Source: Kordiimonas sediminis
GTDB taxonomy: Bacteria > Pseudomonadota > Alphaproteobacteria > Sphingomonadales > Kordiimonadaceae
Assembly: GCF_014656395.1 (NCBI RefSeq)
Contig: NZ_BNCI01000001.1
Span: 682,001 to 746,000, forward strand
Length of the DNA: 64,000 nucleotides
Direction: 5' to 3'
Below the pieces are notes generated by a model. It saw only the letters and a program-made list of their open reading frames with translations, did no database searches and was not told where the DNA came from. A program made the translations under genes and the position numbers. Shown in pieces: positions 57,868-64,000 of the stretch. Positions within the stretch are counted from its first letter, which is position 1. The number at the start of each line of letters is the position of its first letter.

Positions 57868-57915
57868 TGGACTATCCCTTTGTTTTCCTTGTTTTAAATC
57901 TAAGGAGGTTATTAA

Positions 57916-59268
57916 TTACGTGAGGTTTTTTGCTATTTTACGGATAGCGGCATCCAGAGATGCCTCTCCCAGATCCAACTGGGATACTGCTTCTGCGCCG
58001 CCGTCCTTTTTACGAACAAGAACGACGGAGAATTCCTGATCAAGCTTCAGGGACGACAGATCCAGTGCCGGGCTTGCCCGCAACGCCTCCATCGCTTCTT
58101 CCTGAAGCTCATGTGCCGGATGGCCAATAATACCACGTCTGCGTAGTCTTTCTTCGCGAACACAGCCTTTGATACCGCCGGGAAAATCATTTAAAAATTC
58201 TGCCAGATCATCAGAGGTAATCCCCTTATAGGCAGCATAGGACAGGGCCGATGCATATTCGGTTATGCGCGTTTTATCATAGTCCAGCCCAAACACTATC
58301 TTCAGAATAGGGGTGAACGGCGCACGGGCCTGCATCTTCAGCCCCTTTGCCTTCAACAGGTCTTTAAACTCTGCCGCATGGTCCTGCGCATACTGATACA
58401 GTTCCATCGCATGGGCCAGCAGTTCATAAAGGGCTATTCGCGACGCCGCATCAGACCGGCCCGCCTGTACATCCACCGTCTCTAGCCGACCAAGCAGGGC
58501 TGCAATACCGTCTGGCAGTGGGGCGCTGTCATCATCCGCCTGATCAGAAGGGGGGTCAAAAGCCACATCAGCCTCCCCGTCCGCAACACCCTCGGCATCA
58601 GAAGCAGTGTCAAAATCCTCCTCCGGATTGTCATCCATATCCGACGAAAAGCTTTCCGCGTCAGGTACCGCATCTGTCGGGGAAAGACCTGCATCCAGCA
58701 CTTCATCACCAGTTAATTCAACAATACCGGCTTCGACCAGTGCCTCCAGGCTGAAGGCTTCTTCTTCAATGTGCTTGAAGTTGGTTACAATCAACAGAAA
58801 CTGCACCCGGTCGCGAACACCCGTGAAAGGCAGGAAAATACCCCGGGACAACACACGGTTTTCCTCAAATTCAAACTCTGCTGGCTGATAGTCATCGGCT
58901 TCGGCATTCATTTGCGCGACCAGTTCGCGTGCAAATCCAGATTCAGGGAACATTGCCAGATCGGAAAAGCGCTCCACAGGCGCGTCTATCAGCTCGTTTA
59001 CACGTTCACCAACATAGCGCACCAGAAATTTTCCCGGCGTGCTGACATCCAGTAGAAGACAATTGGGCTTGAAGGGTTCAAGTCCATCCGCGTTCAAATC
59101 TGCAAATTTAGGAAAAGGGTCATCGCCTTTCAGGCCAAGCCAGAAATCATAGGCCTTAATATGAAGGCGGCGCTCCAACCCAGTTGCCGCGCCATCGTCT
59201 TCAGAACCAGAAGTCTGTGTAAGCTCTTCTACAAGAGTGTCCGATTCTGTAATGTCCGTTTCATCCAT
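57916..59268 (-). CDS. acidic PAS-like hypothetical protein upstream of NAD-GDH
   Basis: 450 residues from ATG 59268 (a TTG at 59280 is in frame). N-terminal half (about 30-170) looks like an alphaproteobacterial PAS_5-type fold: AYDFWLGLKGDDPFPKFADL, then LVRYVGERVNELIDAPVERF and LPFTGVRDRVQFLLIV. A very acidic Asp/Glu/Ala/Ser linker (about 205-275) follows, and a helical C-domain (about 285-390). No enzyme motif. Likely co-transcribed with the glutamate dehydrogenase, so perhaps its sensor or regulator; not proven. Confidence 0.65.
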   Translation of the reverse strand: MDETDITESDTLVEELTQTSGSEDDGAATGLERRLHIKAYDFWLGLKGDDPFPKFADLNADGLEPFKPNCLLLDVSTPGKFLVRYVGERVNELIDAPVERFSDLAMFPESGFARELVAQMNAEADDYQPAEFEFEENRVLSRGIFLPFTGVRDRVQFLLIVTNFKHIEEEAFSLEALVEAGIVELTGDEVLDAGLSPTDAVPDAESFSSDMDDNPEEDFDTASDAEGVADGEADVAFDPPSDQADDDSAPLPDGIAALLGRLETVDVQAGRSDAASRIALYELLAHAMELYQYAQDHAAEFKDLLKAKGLKMQARAPFTPILKIVFGLDYDKTRITEYASALSYAAYKGITSDDLAEFLNDFPGGIKGCVREERLRRRGIIGHPAHELQEEAMEALRASPALDLSSLKLDQEFSVVLVRKKDGGAEAVSQLDLGEASLDAAIRKIAKNLT

Positions 59269-59522
59269 GGCGAGAACCAATTATTGCACAGGCATCCCTG
59301 TTTCTTGCTTTCACTAGTTTAAAACACCAGTTGCACCATTTAGCAAGCAAGATCGTACCTTTTAAGACGACTATTATAGAGTAATAAAAAAATCCAATGC
59401 GTTAAAGAGACTAGCCCAGCGGTAAAACTGTCCAACCCGAAATTGCTCGAACCCGCTTGCCCTTATTGTATTTCTGGTCCAAAAATACAGAAAATATAAA
59501 AATGGAGAGGGAGTCCAGATAC

Positions 59523-61307
59523 ATGAATGAACCGAAGTGGAACAACCTGACACAGATGTTCTTTGCGCAGGCAAAGACTTTTGGTTCTGCGCCAATGCTT
59601 TTCGAAAAACGGGATGGAGCATGGCAATCCCTTTCCTGGGCTGACGTTGCAGAACAGGTTGCACGGTTGGCGGGCGGCCTGAAGTCCCTTGGCGTCACCA
59701 AAGGGGACCGCGTTGTTATCGTCAGTGAAAACCGGCCGGAATGGCTGATTAGTGACATGGCTATTATGGCGCTCGGTGCTATTTCTGTGCCGTCTTATAC
59801 AACCTACACAACACGCGATTATGTGCATATTCTGGACAATAGCGGTGCCAAAGCAGCGATTGTGTCAACCCGGCAGCTGGCGTCCACTTTTCTTAAAGCC
59901 GCGCATCAGGCCGATGATCTGCAACATGTCATCACAATCGAAGACCCAAAACTTGAACAGCGCCTGAACGTCGAAGTTCATTCCTGGGAGAACGCAACCG
60001 CCCCCACCGAAACATCCGTTGAAACATTGTCCCATGATGCCGAAAGCGTGCTGCGCAGTGATATTGCCTGCCTGATTTATACAAGCGGTACTGGCGGTGC
60101 GCCCAAAGGGGTGAAAATCCACCACGGAGCAATCCTGCATAATGTTGAAGGGGCGCGGGAAGTACTGCGTCCGCTAGGGTTAAATAATAACGCTTTTCTG
60201 TCCTTCCTGCCTCTAAGCCATGCGTACGAGCATACAGCCGGCCAGTTTTTACCCATCTTTACCGGGGCATCCATCTGGTATGCAGAAGGTTTGGAAAAGC
60301 TGGCAACCAACATGGCGGAAGCCAAGCCAACAGTTATGGTCGTTGTACCGCGTCTGTTTGAATTATTGCGCACCCGTTTGGTACGTCAGGTCCAGCAGGA
60401 AGGTGGCCTGAAGGCCAAGCTGTTTGATACCTGCATCGCGCTAGGCACCAAACGGGCGATTGATCCGTCATCCCTGACAGTGGGCGAGAAAATAAAAAAT
60501 GCCCTCCTGGATATTTCTGTTCGCAAACAGGTCCGCAAAAAATTTGGCGGCAGGGTTAAGGCGCTGGTCTCTGGCGGCGCGCCCTTGTCCCCAGATGTTG
60601 GATACTTTTTCGCGTCCCTTGGCCTGCCGCTTCTTCAGGGCTACGGCCAGACAGAATCCGGGCCGGTGGTGGCGGTAAATCCACCCGCAGCGCCAAAAAT
60701 GCATACCGTCGGAAAACTGCTGGAAAATACCGAGGTGAAAATCGCAGAAGACGGCGAAATACTGGTACGCGGTGAACTGGTAATGCAGGGCTATTGGCAG
60801 GACGACACCACAACGGCGAAAACAATCATTGATGGCTGGTTGCATACCGGCGACATCGGCCGCCTGGATGAAGATAATTATCTGGAGATCACCGACCGTA
60901 AGAAAGACATCATCGTTAACGACAAGGGCGATAATGTCTCTCCCCAGCGAATTGAAGGATTGCTGGCGCTTGAAGATGAAATTGCCCAGGCAATGGTCTA
61001 CGGCGATCGTCGCCCCCACCTGGTTGGCCTGATTGTGCCCGATGTTGAATGGCTGGCTGAATGGTCTAAAGCCAACAACAAACCACGCACACTAGCAGAA
61101 TTGAAGGATGATCCTGATCTGCGCAAAGCACTGAATGCTGCGGTTACGCGGGTCAACAGCCGTCTGTCCAATCTGGAAAAGGTACGGAAGATTGCGATTG
61201 CCGACGAAGCATTTTCGGTTGAAAACGAGCAAATGACCCCAACCCTGAAAGTACGGCGCCACATCGTCAACAAGGTCTATGCAGACGCGCTCGAGGAGCT
61301 CTACTAG
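59523..61307 (+). CDS. long-chain fatty-acid CoA ligase (AMP-forming)
   Basis: 594 residues from ATG 59523 with GGAGAGGGAG upstream; the frame opens at 59457. Adenylate-forming enzyme activating fatty acids. Seen: the phosphate loop LIYTSGTGGAPKGVKIHH, LPLSHAYEHT, GYGQTESGP, DGWLHTGDIGRLDEDNYLEI and the A10-type lysine region near the end (TPTLKVRR). The pattern suits FadD15-type long-chain ligases. Convergent with the serine hydrolase gene. Confidence 0.93.
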   Translation: MNEPKWNNLTQMFFAQAKTFGSAPMLFEKRDGAWQSLSWADVAEQVARLAGGLKSLGVTKGDRVVIVSENRPEWLISDMAIMALGAISVPSYTTYTTRDYVHILDNSGAKAAIVSTRQLASTFLKAAHQADDLQHVITIEDPKLEQRLNVEVHSWENATAPTETSVETLSHDAESVLRSDIACLIYTSGTGGAPKGVKIHHGAILHNVEGAREVLRPLGLNNNAFLSFLPLSHAYEHTAGQFLPIFTGASIWYAEGLEKLATNMAEAKPTVMVVVPRLFELLRTRLVRQVQQEGGLKAKLFDTCIALGTKRAIDPSSLTVGEKIKNALLDISVRKQVRKKFGGRVKALVSGGAPLSPDVGYFFASLGLPLLQGYGQTESGPVVAVNPPAAPKMHTVGKLLENTEVKIAEDGEILVRGELVMQGYWQDDTTTAKTIIDGWLHTGDIGRLDEDNYLEITDRKKDIIVNDKGDNVSPQRIEGLLALEDEIAQAMVYGDRRPHLVGLIVPDVEWLAEWSKANNKPRTLAELKDDPDLRKALNAAVTRVNSRLSNLEKVRKIAIADEAFSVENEQMTPTLKVRRHIVNKVYADALEELY

Positions 61308-61326
61308 CTTTATTACCTACACAATC

Positions 61327-61363
61327 AAAAAGTGCTGGCCCAAAAGCCAGCACATGATTTTTC
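61327..61363. terminator. bidirectional terminator after the acyl-CoA ligase
   Basis: 8-bp stem GTGCTGGC / GCCAGCAC with 6-nt loop (61332-61353); T-rich on both strands. Confidence 0.78.
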
Positions 61364-61376
61364 CTGATAAACTAGT

Positions 61377-62606
61377 CTACTGATCTGCAGAAACAGGGGA
61401 AACCTGATCTGTGATTGCACGGAATACCGCAATCGTTTCATCCAGATGGTTGCGGAAAGCAGGGTCTACGCTCGTCCGGGCAATGACAACACCTGCCTTT
61501 TCAGAAACCCAGATATACTGCCCCCAAATCCCCATGGCGATATATTCACCGTCATAATCCTTGGGCACCCACCACTGATATTGATACCCGCGATTGCCGC
61601 CCACATGCTCCGGCTCCAAATGCGGTTTGGACGGTCTGGTCGCACGCTTGACCCAGTCTTCGGAGATAAGCTGTTGCCCATTCCAGACACCGCCATTGAT
61701 ATAAAGCGATCCCAGTTTCGCATAGTCCCGAAGAACAGCGTTCAGGCAGCAAAAACCAATCGGTGTTCCGACACCGTCTGTGCTCCAGTAAGCGTCAGCT
61801 TCCATGCCCAGTGGCTTCCAGAGCTTTTCAGACAAATATTGTTCTACCGGCTTTCCTGTAACTTCGCGCAATATCCAGGACAAAATATGGGTATCACTGC
61901 TACGGTAATAAAAACGCTCACCGGGGTCTTCGAGCTTCTCATAGCCTGCCAAAATATCATCAAGGGAATCCCCCAAAAGCCATGTCCGGTACAGAACCTT
62001 CTGGGCATCAGAGAAATTAAAGGCCGTGTTGGACCCTGCCTCCCCATAACTTTCTGAAAAATCCACGCCGGACGACATTTGAAGCACATCTTCAATAGTG
62101 GCAGCACCATAAGCCGTCCCCACCAGGTCAGGTACATAGATTTCAACGCGGTCCTCGACCGACTGGATCAAACCATCTTCAATCGCCATACCAATCAGCG
62201 TTGATACAAAGGATTTCGCCACTGACCAGCTGGTATGTTTTGACGCGCGCGTTTCCCCCAGACGGTACATTTCATGGATGATAGTCCCGTCTTTGATAAC
62301 CAGCAAACCAGTTGTCTGTGTTTTATCAAAAAAGCTGTTCAGCTTCTTGCTTTCACCATCATATGTATAGCTGTTACCAAGCGGTTGCATCGCCTCCGGA
62401 TATTCAAAGACCGTATCGCCTTTCGGTACGGAAACATACGGATAAAGCGTATCCATATTGCGGAAATTTTCTACGCGCTTATCTGGCTCGAAGGTGCTGG
62501 CAAGTGTTGATGGCGGATAGTCTGACCACGGCTGAAAATAAAATACTACCAACCCCACAAACAAAACGATCAACGTTCCAAAACAATACTTAAAAAATCG
62601 GACCAC
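61377..62606 (-). CDS. serine hydrolase, class C beta-lactamase fold (NylB-like)
   Basis: About 409 residues from GTG 62606, chosen for GGGGGAG 8 bases upstream; ATG 62636 or 62651 are in frame. One N-terminal membrane anchor (about 3-25) facing the periplasm. SxxK in SWSVAKSFVS, YxS motif in YYRSSDTHIL, and GIWGQYIWV near the end replaces KTG. It resembles 6-aminohexanoate-dimer hydrolase/esterase EstB-type enzymes. Not a classical beta-lactamase; substrate unknown. Confidence 0.85.
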   Translation of the reverse strand: MVRFFKYCFGTLIVLFVGLVVFYFQPWSDYPPSTLASTFEPDKRVENFRNMDTLYPYVSVPKGDTVFEYPEAMQPLGNSYTYDGESKKLNSFFDKTQTTGLLVIKDGTIIHEMYRLGETRASKHTSWSVAKSFVSTLIGMAIEDGLIQSVEDRVEIYVPDLVGTAYGAATIEDVLQMSSGVDFSESYGEAGSNTAFNFSDAQKVLYRTWLLGDSLDDILAGYEKLEDPGERFYYRSSDTHILSWILREVTGKPVEQYLSEKLWKPLGMEADAYWSTDGVGTPIGFCCLNAVLRDYAKLGSLYINGGVWNGQQLISEDWVKRATRPSKPHLEPEHVGGNRGYQYQWWVPKDYDGEYIAMGIWGQYIWVSEKAGVVIARTSVDPAFRNHLDETIAVFRAITDQVSPVSADQ

Positions 62607-62654
62607 TAGTTCTCTCCCCCTTCTAGACAATCCCATGCCATCAGTTTGCACACA

Positions 62655-62690
62655 AAAAAAGCCCCGGCAACATTTTTGTCCGGGGCTTGA
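62655..62690 (-). terminator. terminator of the mscS gene
   Basis: 9-bp stem AAGCCCCGG / CCGGGGCTT with a T-run (TTTTTTT) on the minus strand. Confidence 0.85.
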
Positions 62691-62713
62691 TGGGATAGAT
62701 TATTCTCAGGTCA

Positions 62714-63547
62714 TCAGGACACTGAGTGCATAACCCGCTGTGGGAAAGGGATCTCAATACCGTTTTTATCAAACTCTTCCTTCACGGTTTTGGTCGTGTC
62801 AAACTTCACACCCCAATAGTCACTGGTTGCACACCAGACACGCACCGTAATGTCAACGCTGCTATCGCCCAAATTGCCGACAACAATTACTGGCGCAGGA
62901 TCATCAAATGTCCGCGCATCAGCTTTGAGCACATCGCCAATAACAGCCATTGCCTTGTTGATGTCATCCCCGTATCCAATGCCGAACACCATATCGACCC
63001 GGCGCGTGTCGTGATAATTGAAATTTTTAATCGATGCGCCCCAAACAGAGCTGTTCGGGATAATGATCCGAATATTGTCAGCCGTATCCATTTCAGTGGT
63101 GAAAAGATTGATTGCCTTGATAGTCCCCGAATGGCCGGCAGCATCAATGAATTGACCCACTTTGAACGGGCGAAACACCAACAGCATAACGCCGGACGCC
63201 AAATGTCCAAGAGTTCCCTGCAGAGCAAGACCAACAGCCAAGCCCATAGCACCAAGAACAGCAACAAAACTTGTCGTCTGGACGCCAAATTTTTCCAGTA
63301 CAGCTACCAGTGTAAAACCAACAATCGCGTATTTAGCGGCACTCGCCAGAAACGTTCCAACCGTTGTGTCCATCTTTTCTGATTTCACAGAGGCGGCCAT
63401 GATCCAATTTTTGACCTTGCCTGCGATCCAGAAGCCGATAATCAGAATGATAATCGCACCTACAACACTCATGCCGTAGTTTGTTACCGTTGCCATCACC
63501 AGATCCAGCATTTCCTGCATATTCTGCTGCATTTCTTCCTGCATCAT
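62714..63547 (-). CDS. MscS-family mechanosensitive channel
   Basis: 277 residues, close to E. coli MscS (286). Three membrane helices (about 20-45, 65-85, 90-115); the pore-lining TM3 has GLAVGLALQGTLGHLASGVM; the beta domain has VFRPFKVGQFIDAAGHSGTI and TEMDTADNIRIIIPNSSVWG. Releases solutes on hypo-osmotic shock. AGGAGAATA before ATG 63547; the gene lies alone. Confidence 0.95.
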   Translation of the reverse strand: MMQEEMQQNMQEMLDLVMATVTNYGMSVVGAIIILIIGFWIAGKVKNWIMAASVKSEKMDTTVGTFLASAAKYAIVGFTLVAVLEKFGVQTTSFVAVLGAMGLAVGLALQGTLGHLASGVMLLVFRPFKVGQFIDAAGHSGTIKAINLFTTEMDTADNIRIIIPNSSVWGASIKNFNYHDTRRVDMVFGIGYGDDINKAMAVIGDVLKADARTFDDPAPVIVVGNLGDSSVDITVRVWCATSDYWGVKFDTTKTVKEEFDKNGIEIPFPQRVMHSVS

Positions 63548-63778
63548 TATTCTCCTGCCCGAACTTGTTATAAGCCCTTGTTTTGCATATGGGTACCGGG
63601 CAAATCTAACCTAATTGGTAAAGTCTGCACAAGGGAAATGATTAACGAATTGTAAATATTCACTTGCATACCTCTGGAACGCATTAAAGATCAGCATACC
63701 GAAAGGTCAAATTTCTTGTATCCCTCTGAATTGTTGCTACTGTATTTTTCCAGTGGAGAGGAACAAGGAGAGGCCAGC

Positions 63779-64000
63779 GTGAAATTCACCGAACAACATA
63801 ATGCCATACGAGAAACCGTTGCCCGGTTCATTGATAATGAAATCAACCCCCATGTAGATGCGTGGGAAGAGGCAGGAATTTTCCCCGCTCATGAGGTTTT
63901 CAGAAAAATGGGAGAGCTTGGGTTACTGGGCATTACAAAACCGGAAGAGTATGGCGGACTGGGCCTGGATTATAGCTATCAGGTTGTCTTTTCCGAGGAA
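63779..64000 (+). CDS. acyl-CoA dehydrogenase, N-terminal part (cut by window edge)
   Basis: 74 codons from GTG 63779, with AAGGAGAGG upstream, open to the window end. N-terminal helical domain: RETVARFIDNEINPHVDAWE and LGLLGITKPEEYGGLGLDY, typical of acyl-CoA dehydrogenases. The flavin and catalytic regions lie outside. With the nearby acyl-CoA ligase it may serve fatty-acid oxidation. Confidence 0.9.
   Translation, partial: MKFTEQHNAIRETVARFIDNEINPHVDAWEEAGIFPAHEVFRKMGELGLLGITKPEEYGGLGLDYSYQVVFSEE

Noticed and set aside
18606-62606. True antibiotic-resistance beta-lactamases
   Set aside because: Both hydrolases lack the KTG motif and resemble esterase or NylB-like enzymes; no AmpC-specific pattern.
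1-64000. tRNA, rRNA, insertion sequences or prophage
   Set aside because: No cloverleaf T-loop motifs, rRNA core segments, transposases or integrases were found by reading; a covariance-model scan would be the decisive test for tRNAs.

Overview
This window is a gene-dense, roughly 50% GC bacterial chromosome segment with about 45 genes. The content points to a marine-type alphaproteobacterium. The evidence is a large (180 kDa class) NAD-glutamate dehydrogenase, PAS_5, DUF1674/SdhAF4, DUF938 and DUF6460 family proteins, an OlsB-type acyltransferase, three TonB-dependent receptors, and an rsmB-rpe-heparinase-like-purH run. A Kordiimonadales-like lineage is a guess from gene style only. I saw no rRNA, tRNA, CRISPR array, prophage or insertion sequence.

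Layout. (1) 1-9441 is a catabolic island: a truncated NhaC antiporter, a TonB receptor, an XRE-cupin regulator, a LysR regulator, a class III aminotransferase translationally coupled to a BKACE/DUF849 enzyme, and a FumC-like lyase. It reads as uptake and breakdown of an amino compound, perhaps a beta-amino acid. (2) 9561-13547 holds a PAS_5 protein and a heme-type TonB receptor divergent from a DUF6607 lipoprotein, with a Fur-like box between them. (3) 13737-21728 is a TetR regulator and a five-gene run: TonB receptor, TPR-sulfotransferase, serine hydrolase, MFS transporter and nitrilase-family amidohydrolase. A TAGT-N2-ACTA element sits before both the regulator and the receptor. (4) 21903-36684 is mostly housekeeping and envelope: DsrE, SdhAF4, CPBP protease, HtpX, adenosine-kinase-like PfkB protein, EI24/CysZ-like protein, small lipoprotein, OlsB, AmpG, RsmB, Rpe, heparinase-like protein and PurH.

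(5) 36797-46202 is the most unusual part. A type I secretion system (two ABC half-transporters plus an HlyD adaptor) is divergent from a 663-residue acidic protein. That protein has no signal peptide. It contains a 330-residue almost pure Pro-Glu rod, a run of 15 Ser-Asp-Lys triplets, and a C-terminal domain resembling type I secretion targets. A phosphotransferase follows. Both ABC ATPases have altered signature motifs and one has lost its switch histidine. I read this as a dedicated exporter with a non-RTX, rod-like surface or extracellular substrate.

(6) 46212-64000 is mainly core genes: alpha/beta hydrolase, ThrS, InfC, LysR with glutathionyl-hydroquinone reductase and pirin, NAD-GDH with an acidic PAS-like partner, long-chain acyl-CoA synthetase, class C beta-lactamase-fold hydrolase, MscS channel, and the start of an acyl-CoA dehydrogenase cut by the window edge.
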